From Leifsonia poae (lineage in GTDB: Bacteria > Actinomycetota > Actinomycetes > Actinomycetales > Microbacteriaceae), in NCBI RefSeq assembly GCF_027921845.1, contig NZ_BSEN01000015.1:506636-570635 (forward strand): a DNA stretch of 64,000 nucleotides, read 5' to 3'. Below the pieces are notes generated by a model. It saw only the letters and a list, made by a program, of their open reading frames with translations. It had not been told where the DNA came from and ran no database searches. The position numbers and the translations under genes were made by a program. Of this stretch, positions 44,652-52,940 are shown in pieces (position 1 is the first letter of the stretch; the number at the start of each line of letters is the position of its first letter).

Positions 44652-44716
44652 ATGCAAACGTATGATTGCAAAGAAGCAATTGCAAAGAGACTGTTGCAAA
44701 GAGAACTTTGCATTGC
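44652..44716 (+). repeat. Five-unit TTGCA array, period exactly 14 bp (probable operator)
   Basis: Units begin at 44652 (ATGCAAACG), 44666, 44680 and 44694 (each TTGCAAAGA) and 44708 (TTGCATTGC). All four intervals are 14 bp. The fourth unit is also the probable -35 box of the regulator gene, so a protein bound here would block its promoter. It is most likely the binding array of the adjacent ArsR-type regulator. Confidence 0.75.
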
Positions 44717-44722
44717 TACTCT
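44694..44722 (+). promoter_or_regulatory. Promoter of the regulator-MFS operon
   Basis: TTGCAA (44694-44699), a 17-nt spacer and TACTCT (44717-44722) form a good promoter. The -10 is six nt before the ATG, so the mRNA is probably leaderless, and the -35 is one of the operator repeats. Confidence 0.6.
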
Positions 44723-44728
44723 GTCGGT

Positions 44729-45412
44729 ATGGCCGCTGAGAAGACCCCCGAAGAGTCACCCGCCGAGACGCCCGCTGAGGTGTCTGCTGAGGCCTCCGCC
44801 GAGAAGCCTCCCGCGATCTCCCACCCGTATGACGACGCCCTGAGCCTGGAGTCGCTCCGGGCGCTGGCGCACCCGATGCGCGTGCGGATCATGAACGAGC
44901 TCAGCGACTTCGGCCCGATGACGGCCAGTGGTCTGGCGGAGCGCCTGGGGGAGTCGAGCGGCGCCACCAGCTACCACCTTCGTCAGCTCGCCAAGCACAA
45001 CATCATCGTGGAGGTCGAAGATAAGGGCTCGGCTCGTGAGCGCTGGTGGCGGATGGCTCCGGGCGGCGTGACCATCGGCTCGCCCGAGACACTCGTCACC
45101 CCGGCCGGCCGCGAAGCGACCGAGCTCATCTCGCGCGAATGGGCGCAGAACAACGATCGCCGTCTCGTCGCGTATCTGCGCTACGGCCTCGACGTACTCG
45201 GCGAGGAATGGTCGCAGGCGGCGACACTGTCGACGTCGCACATGGCGCTCACCAAAGACCAGCTCGCCGAGTTCGGGCGCGAGTACTACGCGCTGCACGA
45301 TCGGCTCCGGGCGAAATGGGGCTACGTGCCCGACGCCGAGCCCGCCGACGGCGCACGGCGCGTGCAGATCCAGCTCAATGCCTTCCCGCTCGTCGAAGGC
45401 GAAGACCGATGA
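44729..45412 (+). CDS. ArsR/winged-helix transcriptional regulator
   Basis: This 227-residue regulator has an Ala/Glu/Pro-rich N-terminal extension (about 1-35), a winged helix-turn-helix (SLRALAHPMRVRIMNELSDF; recognition helix in ESSGATSYHLRQLAKHNII) and a C-terminal helical domain likely to bind a ligand or dimerise. The group is commonly paired with an MFS exporter, which it represses. Here the MFS gene overlaps its stop by four nt. The ATG at 44729 is set by the promoter six nt upstream; the longer frame runs through the operator array. Confidence 0.88.
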   Translation: MAAEKTPEESPAETPAEVSAEASAEKPPAISHPYDDALSLESLRALAHPMRVRIMNELSDFGPMTASGLAERLGESSGATSYHLRQLAKHNIIVEVEDKGSARERWWRMAPGGVTIGSPETLVTPAGREATELISREWAQNNDRRLVAYLRYGLDVLGEEWSQAATLSTSHMALTKDQLAEFGREYYALHDRLRAKWGYVPDAEPADGARRVQIQLNAFPLVEGEDR

Positions 45413-46689
45413 GTACCGCGACCCGACCCACCCTCGAGCGCGCCCCGCTCAGCGCCGGGTTCAACCGGCTCTGGACCGCCGCGATCACCAGCAACCTGGC
45501 CGACGGCATCGGGCGCACCGCGGTGCCGCTGATCGCGACGACCCTCACCCGTGACCCCGCTCTGATCGCCGGTCTGTCCGCCGTGACGTTCCTGCCGTGG
45601 CTGCTGTTCGGCATCCCCGCCGGCATCCTCCTCGACCGGGTGGACCGCCGGATCGCGATGGCGGTGGCCAACAGCCTGCGCTTCGCCGTCGCGGCGCTGC
45701 TCGCGGTGATGATCGCGACCTCGACGCTCACGATCTGGTGGCTGTACGCGATTGTGCTGCTGTTCGGCCTCGGCGAGACGGTGTTCGACAACGCGACCAC
45801 CACGGTCGTGCCGAGTCTCGTCACCCGCAATCAGCTCGACCGGGCGAACGGGCGCATGCAGTCGGCCGAGATCGTGGTGCAGAACTTCATCGCGACGCCC
45901 GTCGCCGGCTTCCTGTTCGCCGCGGCGATCGTCATCCCGGTCTGGTTCACCGGCGCGGGCTTCCTGGTGGCAGGACTTCTCGCTCTGACGATCCCGGCCG
46001 CAGCGGCACGGGGGTTGCGTGCGGAGGCCGCCGCGAATCCGGATGCCGCCGCGGAGCCTCGGCCGTCCTTCGGCGCCGTGGTCCGGTTCCTGACGCACCA
46101 GCGGCTGCTGCGCGCCCTGATCGTGCTGACCTCGCTCACGGCATCCGCGATGGCGTTCGCACAGGGGAGCGTCGTTCTCCTGCTGCTGCAGACCTTCTCC
46201 GTTCCCGCCGCTCTGATCGGCGTGGTCACCGCCGGCGTCGGCCTCGGTGCCCTGATCGGTGCCCTGATCGCCAGTCGGCTCGTGGAGCGCTGGGGCCGGG
46301 GCGTGGTGATGTTCTGGTCGATGCTGGTCGGCGGGATCGGGCTGTTGGGCGTGGGCGTGACGGGCAACGTCTTCATCGCCATCTCGGCGTACGCGGTCGG
46401 CGCGTTCGGCGTCGCCGTCTGGAACGTGCCCTGGGGCGCCCTGCGTCAGTCGATCATCCCGAGCGACATGCTCGGCCGTGCAATGGGGATCATCCGCACG
46501 ATCGGCTGGGGACTCACACCCATCGCGACCGTCATCGGCGGGTTCGTCGCCCGCATCGACCTCAGGCTCCCCTTCGTCATCGGAGGCGCCATCGTCGTCG
46601 CACTGTGCCTCGTGGCCGTGCGGCTGCTGCTCTCGGCCGGCTCGTACGAGCCCGCCGCCGAAACACACCCGGAAGGAATCGGATCATGA
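45409..46689 (+). CDS. MFS transporter (drug exporter-like)
   Basis: This 426-residue membrane protein has about 12 helices and the MFS signature GIPAGILLDRVDRRIAMAVAN between helices 2 and 3 (the family's GxLaDrxGrr loop). The N-terminal half is typical of multidrug or macrolide-type effluxers of the actinobacterial 'MFS/enterobactin-exporter-like' group. The substrate is unknown. ATGA overlap with the regulator upstream implies co-translation, and a 63-codon gene overlaps its own stop. Confidence 0.9.
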   Translation: MSTATRPTLERAPLSAGFNRLWTAAITSNLADGIGRTAVPLIATTLTRDPALIAGLSAVTFLPWLLFGIPAGILLDRVDRRIAMAVANSLRFAVAALLAVMIATSTLTIWWLYAIVLLFGLGETVFDNATTTVVPSLVTRNQLDRANGRMQSAEIVVQNFIATPVAGFLFAAAIVIPVWFTGAGFLVAGLLALTIPAAAARGLRAEAAANPDAAAEPRPSFGAVVRFLTHQRLLRALIVLTSLTASAMAFAQGSVVLLLLQTFSVPAALIGVVTAGVGLGALIGALIASRLVERWGRGVVMFWSMLVGGIGLLGVGVTGNVFIAISAYAVGAFGVAVWNVPWGALRQSIIPSDMLGRAMGIIRTIGWGLTPIATVIGGFVARIDLRLPFVIGGAIVVALCLVAVRLLLSAGSYEPAAETHPEGIGS

Positions 46690-46877
46690 CTGCACTCAGT
46701 ATCGACCGCCGCGCCGGCTGGATCGACCGCACCGCTGTCAGCCTCGGACAGGCGCTCACGAACTGGGGGACGCGCCACGCGGTGCTCCGCTCGGCTCCGC
46801 GTTACGACGAGCAGGATGCCCGCATCACGGCCTCGCGCGACAACGCTGCTCGCATCCTGCCGCAGCTCCCGCGCTGA
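46686..46877 (+). CDS. 63-residue microprotein in the regulator-MFS operon
   Basis: This short gene starts at an ATG overlapping the MFS stop by four nt. It encodes a soluble basic protein (MTALSIDRRAGWIDRTAV, then LRSAPRYDEQDARITASRD) without a membrane helix or known domain. Co-translation with the transporter suggests it helps or regulates it, but nothing proves that. It could also be an untranslated coincidence, though three successive ATGA overlaps argue for a real gene. Confidence 0.55.
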   Translation: MTALSIDRRAGWIDRTAVSLGQALTNWGTRHAVLRSAPRYDEQDARITASRDNAARILPQLPR

Positions 46878-46913
46878 CGACGAGCTCGCCGGCGTGCAGC
46901 CCGCGACGACGGC

Positions 46914-47183
46914 CTATGGCTCGAGATCGAACTCGTCGGGCTCCTGCGTTGACGGCTGGGTGATCGTGGCCGAGTCCTCGGAGGGGTTGTAGTGGATGAC
47001 CGTGCCGTCGTCGAGTTCGATGACCGGCTTGCCTTCGAGCCAGGTGAGCGTCCAGCGCCAGTCCGTGGTCTCGACCTCGGTGGCGACGAGCTCCTCCTCG
47101 ACGGTCTGCACGGCATAGCCGACGACCTCGGGCAGGGACGATGGGGCTGCGGCTCCGACCGCCCAGCGGGTGCCGAGCTGCAT
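46914..47183 (-). CDS. Hypothetical small protein
   Basis: This 89-residue acidic protein (EVETTDWRWTLTWLEGKPVI, then ELDDGTVIHYNPSED) looks like a beta-rich single domain; no family is recognised. The ATG at 47183 overlaps the stop of the GNAT gene by four nt, which supports its reality. The longer frame is not supported. No function is assigned. Confidence 0.6.
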   Translation of the reverse strand: MQLGTRWAVGAAAPSSLPEVVGYAVQTVEEELVATEVETTDWRWTLTWLEGKPVIELDDGTVIHYNPSEDSATITQPSTQEPDEFDLEP

Positions 47184-47641
47184 CAGGCGCGCGCCTTGGG
47201 AAGGTCGATCTCGTAGGTGACCCAGGACGTGCGGCTGGCGACGGAGTCGTACACCTGCTGGGCCTCCTGGTTGTCGTGCGCGGTGATCCACTGCACGACG
47301 CCGAGCTCACGCGCCGCCGCACGTTCGCGCACGGCGTCGATCAGGGTGTGGCCGACGCCGTTGCCGCGGCTGTCCTCCGCCACGTAGAGGTCGTCGAGGA
47401 ACATCCCGCGGTCGCCCTCGAGGGGGCGCGGGAACTCACGGAAGTGCGCCAGCCCGACGATCCGCTCGCCGTCGACGGCGATGAGGCCCTCTTCAGGGTG
47501 GTCGGGCGCGGTCAGCCACGACCAGAGCAGCAGTGCCTTCTGGTCGGTCAGCGTGGTCTCGTAGAACTCCGCGTACTTCTCGTAGAGATCGAGCCAGGCG
47601 AAGAAATCGCCGTCAGCGACCGATCGGACGTCAATCGACAT
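47183..47641 (-). CDS. GNAT-family N-acetyltransferase (copy A)
   Basis: This 152-residue GNAT has the acetyl-CoA binding loop in LDDLYVAEDSRGNGVGHTLID (RGxGxG/A form) and a typical C-terminal VQWITAHDNQEAQQVYDSV helix. The substrate is unknown. It resembles copy B just upstream across its length (FFAWLDLY/FFTWLDLY and AEFYETTLTDQKALLLWSWL/GEFYETPLTDEKALLVWSWL), so the pair arose by duplication. GGAGG lies 10 nt before the ATG; the longer frame is not used. Confidence 0.88.
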   Translation of the reverse strand: MSIDVRSVADGDFFAWLDLYEKYAEFYETTLTDQKALLLWSWLTAPDHPEEGLIAVDGERIVGLAHFREFPRPLEGDRGMFLDDLYVAEDSRGNGVGHTLIDAVRERAAARELGVVQWITAHDNQEAQQVYDSVASRTSWVTYEIDLPKARA

Positions 47642-47753
47642 GTGTTGCCTCCGTTTGCCATACCCCGCACGGCTGAGAGTTGATGCTTGTTCGACCCTAT
47701 CGCGCGCATCCCCGCCGGTCGATGCCGTCGGAGGGATGCGGCCGGGCCCGACC

Positions 47754-48200
47754 TCAGGGGACGAGGTCGTAGGTGACCCATTTCGTCTTCTCGGCGACCC
47801 GGTCGTAGACCCGGCGAGCCGTCTCGTTGTCTTTGGCCGTGATCCAGCGGACGACCGAGAAGCCCTCGGCGCGGGCGCGGTCGCGCAGGGACTCGAGAAG
47901 GGCTGTCGCGGCGCCTTCGCCCCGTGCATCCGGCGACACGAAGAGGTCGTCGAGATAGAGCCCGCGGCTGCCGTCGAGCGGCCGCGCGAATTCGCGCACG
48001 TGCGCCAGCCCGATCGGCTCGCCCGCTTCGTTGACGGCGAAGTACGCGGTCAGCTCGGGCGAGGAGTCGGTCAGCCAGCTCCACACGAGCAGCGCCTTCT
48101 CGTCGGTGAGCGGCGTCTCGTAGAACTCGCCGTAGCCCGCGTAGAGGTCGAGCCAGGTGAAGAACTCGTTGTCGTCCACGCGCCGGACCGTTGCAGTCAT
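47754..48200 (-). CDS. GNAT-family N-acetyltransferase (copy B)
   Basis: This 148-residue paralogue of the neighbouring GNAT has LDDLFVSPDARGEGAATALLE as acetyl-CoA loop and VVRWITAKDNETARRVYDRV as end helix. The ATG at 48200 overlaps the valS stop by four nt, so it is translationally coupled to valyl-tRNA synthetase. Substrates could be amino acids, peptides or an aminoglycoside-like drug; none is indicated. Confidence 0.88.
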   Translation of the reverse strand: MTATVRRVDDNEFFTWLDLYAGYGEFYETPLTDEKALLVWSWLTDSSPELTAYFAVNEAGEPIGLAHVREFARPLDGSRGLYLDDLFVSPDARGEGAATALLESLRDRARAEGFSVVRWITAKDNETARRVYDRVAEKTKWVTYDLVP

Positions 48201-50806
48201 CGTTCCTCCTCGCTCGGGGCCTGGGCAAGCAGAATATCGGTCACCGTGAGCTCCTCGCCGGATTCGAACCGCAGGTCGGCGATTCTGCCCACCGAGCGGA
48301 GGTCGCCCCCTGCCAGCTTGACGGCGGAGATCTCCGCCTCCGGGCCGCCGATCGTGGCGGAGTCGACGAGCGCCTTCTGCGAGGCCTTCGCCGTGGTCTT
48401 GGCGCCGCGGATGCTCGTCAGCGCCCGGCCGACGACACCGAGCACGCCGGCGCGGTCGCTCCAGGACGAGTCGGTCAGTCCGTCGGCTGTCGGCCAGGCC
48501 GCCACGTGCACCGAGCCCTCGTTGAACCACGACCAGGACTCCTCCGTGGCGAACGGGACGACGGGCGCGAACAGCCGCAGGAGCGTCGACAGCGCGAGCC
48601 GGAGGGCGACCACGGCGGACGTCTGCTCGGGGGAGACGTCGCCGTAGGCGCGCTCCTTCACGAGCTCCAGGTAGTCGTCGCAGAACGTCCAGAAGAACGT
48701 CTCGGTGAGTTCGAGGGCTCGCGCGTGGTCGTAGCCGTCGAGCGCAGCGGTGGCGTCGGAGACGACGGCCGCGAGGTTCTGCAGCATGCTCTGATCGAGG
48801 GCTTCGGTCACCAGGGCGAGGTCGTCCGACGTGGGCGCTTCGAATCCCAGGATGAACTTGGCCGCGTTCAGGATCTTGATCGCGAGGCGACGCCCGATCT
48901 TGATCTGGGTCGGGTTCTGCGGGTCGAAGGCGGCGTCGGTGCCGAGGCGCGACGACGCCGCCCAGTAGCGCACCGCATCCGAGCCGTGCTTCTCGAGGAT
49001 GTCGGCCGGAGTGACGACGTTGCCCTTGGACTTGGACATCTTCTTGCGGTCGGGGTCGACGATGAAGCCGGAGAGCGCCGTGTTCGTCCACGGTGCGACA
49101 CCGTGCTCGAGCTGCGAACGGAGCATCGTCGAGAACAGCCAGGTGCGGATGATGTCCTGGCCCTGCGGACGCAGGTCGAAGGGGAAGACGGCGTCGAAGA
49201 GCTCGTCGTCGCGCTGCCAGCCGCCGGCCAGCTGCGGGGTGAGCGACGAGGTCATCCAGGTGTCCATCACGTCGTGCTCGCCGACGAAGCCGTTCGGCTG
49301 GTTGCGCTGGGCCTCCTCGAAGCCGGGTGCGGCGTCCGACGACGGGTCGACGGGCAGCTGGGCCGCGTCGGGCAGGATCGGCTCGTCGAAGCGCGGGTTG
49401 CCGTCGCCGTCGAGCGGGTACCAGATCGGGATCGGCACGCCGAAGAAGCGCTGGCGCGAGATCAGCCAGTCGCCGGTCAGGCCGCCGACCCAGTTCTCGT
49501 AGCGGACGCGCATGAACTCGGGGTGCCAGTCGAGTTCACGGCCGAGCTCGATCAGGCGTGAGCGCAGCGCCTCGTCGCGGGCGCCGTTCTTGACGTACCA
49601 CTGGCGGGTGGAGACGATCTCGAGGGGCTTGTCGCCCTTCTCGAAGAACTTGACGGGGTGCTGGATGGGCTTCGGGTCGCCGACGATGTCCCCGGCGGCT
49701 CGCAGCTGCTCGACGACCGTCTGCTTGGCGGAGAACACCGTCTTGCCGGCGAGCTCCGCATACGCGGCCTTGCCCGCCTCGCTCGTGATGGCGAGCGGCG
49801 GCTCGCTGACCAGGCGTCCGTCGAAGCCGAGGATGGCGCGGTTGGGCAGGTCGAGCTCGCGCCACCACACCACGTCGGTGATGTCGCCGAAGGTGCAGAT
49901 CATCGCGATGCCGCTGCCCTTGTCCGGCTGCGCCAGGTGGTGGGCGAGCACCGGGACCTCGACGCCGAAGACCGGGGTGGTCACGGTCGTGCCGAAGAGC
50001 GCCTTGTAGCGCTCGTCATCCGGATGCGCGACCAGGGCCACGCACGCGGGGAGCAGCTCCGGGCGGGTGGTCTCGATGTAGATCGGGCCGTCGGCACCGT
50101 GGAAGGCGACGCGGTGGTAGGCGCCGGGCTGCTCGCGATCCTCGAGCTCCGCCTGGGCCACCGCGGTGCGGAACGTGATGTCCCAGAGCGTCGGCGCCAT
50201 GGCCTGGTAGGCCTCGCCGCGCTCGATGTTGCGCAGGAAGGCGAGCTGCGAAGTGTGCAGCGCCTCGTTGCCGATGGTCCGGTACGTCTGGCTCCAGTCG
50301 ACGGAGAGACCGAGCGAGCGCCAGAGCGCCTCGAACTGCTTCTCGTCTTCGACCGTCAGCCGCTCGCAGAGCTCGATGAAGTTGCGGCGAGAGATAGGCT
50401 TCTGGTCGGCCGCCTTGCTGCTCTTGTTGTCGCCGCCCTCGAACGGCGGGGTGAAGTCGGCGTCGTACGGCAGGGACGGGTCGCAGCGCACCCCGTAGTA
50501 GTTCTGCACGCGGCGCTCGGTCGGCAGACCGTTGTCGTCCCAGCCCATCGGGTAGAACACGTGCTTGCCGAGCATGCGCTGGTACCGCGCGATGACGTCG
50601 GTGTGGGTGTAGCTGAACACGTGACCGATGTGCAGCGAGCCGCTGGCCGTCGGCGGTGGGGTGTCGATGGAGTAGAGGCACCGGCGCTCGGCCGCGAGGG
50701 CGGCGGCGCGGTCGAAGAGGAACGTACCGTCGGACTGCCAGCGGCCGCCCCACTTCTCTTCCAGCCCCTCGAGGGCGGGCTTATCGGGCACAATGGCGGC
50801 GCTCAT
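48197..50806 (-). CDS. valS: Valyl-tRNA synthetase
   Basis: This 869-residue class I synthetase charges tRNA-Val. HIGH (59-62), the editing-domain insertion in the middle (GSGIAMICTFGDITDV region) and KMSKS (about 589-593, followed by KGN) are present. It has a short C-terminal anticodon/coiled-coil region. The ATG at 50806 is preferred to a start nine codons earlier. There is no T-box leader; a weak GGCACC/GGTGCC hairpin (50829-50853) lies in the leader, and TACCCT near 50871-50876 may be the -10. Confidence 0.95.
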   Translation of the reverse strand: MSAAIVPDKPALEGLEEKWGGRWQSDGTFLFDRAAALAAERRCLYSIDTPPPTASGSLHIGHVFSYTHTDVIARYQRMLGKHVFYPMGWDDNGLPTERRVQNYYGVRCDPSLPYDADFTPPFEGGDNKSSKAADQKPISRRNFIELCERLTVEDEKQFEALWRSLGLSVDWSQTYRTIGNEALHTSQLAFLRNIERGEAYQAMAPTLWDITFRTAVAQAELEDREQPGAYHRVAFHGADGPIYIETTRPELLPACVALVAHPDDERYKALFGTTVTTPVFGVEVPVLAHHLAQPDKGSGIAMICTFGDITDVVWWRELDLPNRAILGFDGRLVSEPPLAITSEAGKAAYAELAGKTVFSAKQTVVEQLRAAGDIVGDPKPIQHPVKFFEKGDKPLEIVSTRQWYVKNGARDEALRSRLIELGRELDWHPEFMRVRYENWVGGLTGDWLISRQRFFGVPIPIWYPLDGDGNPRFDEPILPDAAQLPVDPSSDAAPGFEEAQRNQPNGFVGEHDVMDTWMTSSLTPQLAGGWQRDDELFDAVFPFDLRPQGQDIIRTWLFSTMLRSQLEHGVAPWTNTALSGFIVDPDRKKMSKSKGNVVTPADILEKHGSDAVRYWAASSRLGTDAAFDPQNPTQIKIGRRLAIKILNAAKFILGFEAPTSDDLALVTEALDQSMLQNLAAVVSDATAALDGYDHARALELTETFFWTFCDDYLELVKERAYGDVSPEQTSAVVALRLALSTLLRLFAPVVPFATEESWSWFNEGSVHVAAWPTADGLTDSSWSDRAGVLGVVGRALTSIRGAKTTAKASQKALVDSATIGGPEAEISAVKLAGGDLRSVGRIADLRFESGEELTVTDILLAQAPSEEER

Positions 50807-50885
50807 GACTCTCCGAATCGATATGTGCGGCACCGTGTCAATGGAAAGGTGCCTGAGTGTGCAGTCCTTCCAGGGTAGCGGAGGC

Positions 50886-52235
50886 TCAGGCCGCGAGTTC
50901 GACGTCGTCGATGATCGGTCGCCGGCGGGCGGCCAGCCATGCGGACACGAGGGTGATGACGCTCATCAGTCCGAGCACGATTCCGGGGTACCACCAGACG
51001 TTCCCCGTCGCGTTGCCGAGCAGGGCGGTCAGGAACGGGACGAACGCGGTGAGGAGCGCGGCAATGCTGTACGCCACCGAGAGGCCGCTGTAGCGCACCT
51101 CGCTCGGGAACAGGTCGGACATGAGTCCGCCGAGCCCTGCCCAGGAGAGGGTGGGCAGGATCCCGCCGATGATCATGCTGCCGACGAGGATCGGGAACGT
51201 GGCGTACTGCAGCAGGAAGTACATCGGGAAGGCGATGATCAGGGTTCCGACGGCGCCGATCGCGACGACCCTGGCGGAACCGATCCGGGTGGCCCACACG
51301 CCGAACAGCGGGATGGTGACGAGCTGCAGCAGACCGCCGATGGTCGTGGCGATCAGCAGGTCGTTGAAGCTGAAGCCGAGCGTCGCCGTTCCGTACTGGA
51401 CCATGTAAGTGTTCATCAGGGAGTACGAGCCGATGCCGAGGACCGCCGCACCGATCGCGATGAAGAAGGCGGACGGCGCCTTGCGGAACACGTCGAGCAC
51501 CGGGAACCGGTCGCGCTTGCCCGTCGCCAGAAGCTCCTTGAACACCGGCGTCTCGTCGATCGACCAGCGGAGGTAGAGCGAGACCAGCAGCAGCGGGATG
51601 GCCGTGAGGAACGGGATGCGCCAGCCCCACGCGGCGATCTGCTCGGCGGGCAGCGCGAACGAGATGACGATGAAGACAACGGCGCTCAGGATGCTGCCGA
51701 CCGGCGATCCGAGCTGGGGGAGCGACGCGTAGAAGCCGCGCCGCTTCGGGTTCGCATACTCGGTGGCCAGCAGGATCGAGCCGCCCCATTCGCCGCCGAG
51801 CGAGAGCCCCTGCACCAGGCGGAGCAGGACGAGCGCGATCGCTCCGAACCACCCGGCCTGGGCGTACGTGGGCAGCACGCCGACGAGCCCGGTGCCGATG
51901 CCCATCATGAGGATCGTGATGAGGAGAGTCGGCCGGCGGCCGATGCGGTCGCCCAGGTGACCGAACACGATGGCGCCGATCGGCCGGATGACGAAGCCGG
52001 CCGCGATGGTCAGGAACCCGGCGAGCACACCCCCGAAGGCGCCGAGCGGCTGGAAGAACAGCGGGCCGACGAAGAAGGCGCTGAAGTACGCGAAGAGGTA
52101 GAAGTCGTACGACTCGAGGGAGGTGCCGACGAACGACGCGATGGTGACCCGGCGCGCGGTGCCCGGTGTGATGCCGGGGCGGTCGGTGGTGCTGTATGTG
52201 ATGGTGTCTGTGGAACTCACGACGGTCCTTGTCAT
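50886..52235 (-). CDS. MFS transporter, metabolite:H+ symporter (MHS) type
   Basis: This 449-residue 12-helix symporter has MHS landmarks: SFVGTSLESYDFYLFAYFSA at helix 1, FGHLGDRIGRRPTLL between helices 2 and 3, GLSLGGEWGGSILLATEYA and GLGGLMSDLFPSEVRYSGL. It is related to ProP, ShiA and KgtP and imports an organic acid or osmolyte with protons; the substrate is unknown. It is divergent from a TetR regulator that shares a palindromic operator, so it is probably repressed by it. Confidence 0.92.
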   Translation of the reverse strand: MTRTVVSSTDTITYSTTDRPGITPGTARRVTIASFVGTSLESYDFYLFAYFSAFFVGPLFFQPLGAFGGVLAGFLTIAAGFVIRPIGAIVFGHLGDRIGRRPTLLITILMMGIGTGLVGVLPTYAQAGWFGAIALVLLRLVQGLSLGGEWGGSILLATEYANPKRRGFYASLPQLGSPVGSILSAVVFIVISFALPAEQIAAWGWRIPFLTAIPLLLVSLYLRWSIDETPVFKELLATGKRDRFPVLDVFRKAPSAFFIAIGAAVLGIGSYSLMNTYMVQYGTATLGFSFNDLLIATTIGGLLQLVTIPLFGVWATRIGSARVVAIGAVGTLIIAFPMYFLLQYATFPILVGSMIIGGILPTLSWAGLGGLMSDLFPSEVRYSGLSVAYSIAALLTAFVPFLTALLGNATGNVWWYPGIVLGLMSVITLVSAWLAARRRPIIDDVELAA

Positions 52236-52256
52236 TCGATGCTCGGGCGGGACGCG

Positions 52257-52279
52257 ATAATTGGATCGGGTCCAATAAT
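52257..52279. promoter_or_regulatory. TetR-type palindromic operator
   Basis: ATAATTGGA-N5-TCCAATAAT is an inverted repeat with one mismatch between the divergent transporter and TetR genes. It is 22 bp from the transporter start and 19 bp from the regulator start, where repression of both is expected. Confidence 0.65.
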
Positions 52280-52297
52280 AGGCAGGAGAAGGAACGC

Positions 52298-52930
52298 ATG
52301 ACGCCGCCGATCCATTCCACGGGTTCCGGGCGACCGCGCGCCTCGTCGCGCGGCACCCTCGCCGAGGCGGCCGCGGAGCTCTTCCTCGAGCGCACCTACG
52401 CCGGCACCACCATCGAGGACATCACCCGTCGAGCGGGCGTGAGCCGTGCGACCTTCTTCAACTACTTCGATGCGAAGAGCGACCTGCTCTGGGTCGAGGT
52501 GGACGAGAGCCTGGCGCAGTTCGGGGAGGTGCTCGAGCGAGCATCCGCCCAGGGACCGACCATGCACGCCGTGCAGGAGTCCGTCGTCGCGCTGGCCGCG
52601 GAGTTCGGTCCCGCCCGTCTGCCGCTCGCGGTCACCCAGTTCGAGGTGATGGGCACCAACGCCGAGCTCGAGTCGTCGGCGCTGTCCCGCTTCCTGACAC
52701 TCGTGCGGCTCCTCGGCGCCTTCGTCGCGCGGCGGACGGACGCGGATCCCGACACTCTCCTGCCCCGGAGCATCGCTACCGCGGTCATCGGAGCGGCCGT
52801 CGCCGCCGCGGCCGTCTGGGCGGCTGCGGGCGTCGCACGCGGCCCGCTCGCGCCGTACGTCGAGGCGGCGATCGCGCCGGTCTGCGCCGGGTATCAGGCC
52901 GTCCTCGATGATCGCGCCGCGACCAGGTAG
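52298..52930 (+). CDS. TetR-family transcriptional regulator
   Basis: This 210-residue repressor has an N-terminal helix-turn-helix (LAEAAAELFLERTYAGTTIE, recognition helix in ITRRAGVSRATFFNYFDAKSD) and a helical ligand-binding domain. It is divergent from the MHS symporter, its likely target, with a palindrome between. GGCAGGAGAAGG precedes the ATG at 52298. Its TAG stop opens the TAGAAT -10 of the ileS T-box transcript. Confidence 0.92.
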   Translation: MTPPIHSTGSGRPRASSRGTLAEAAAELFLERTYAGTTIEDITRRAGVSRATFFNYFDAKSDLLWVEVDESLAQFGEVLERASAQGPTMHAVQESVVALAAEFGPARLPLAVTQFEVMGTNAELESSALSRFLTLVRLLGAFVARRTDADPDTLLPRSIATAVIGAAVAAAAVWAAAGVARGPLAPYVEAAIAPVCAGYQAVLDDRAATR

Positions 52931-52933
52931 AAT
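52928..52933 (+). promoter_or_regulatory. Predicted -10 TAGAAT of ileS, made from the tetR stop
   Basis: The TetR TAG stop is the first half of TAGAAT. Transcription would start near 52940, just before the T-box leader. Confidence 0.4.
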
Positions 52934-52940
52934 CGTCGTA

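Noticed and set aside
44666-44728. Upstream in-frame ATG extending the ArsR-type regulator by 21 codons
   Set aside because: These codons are the TTGCA repeat array and promoter; the -10 lies six nt before the ATG at 44729.
50807-50885. Possible T-box leader of valS
   Set aside because: No T-box core sequence or specifier stem is visible; only a weak six-bp hairpin is present.
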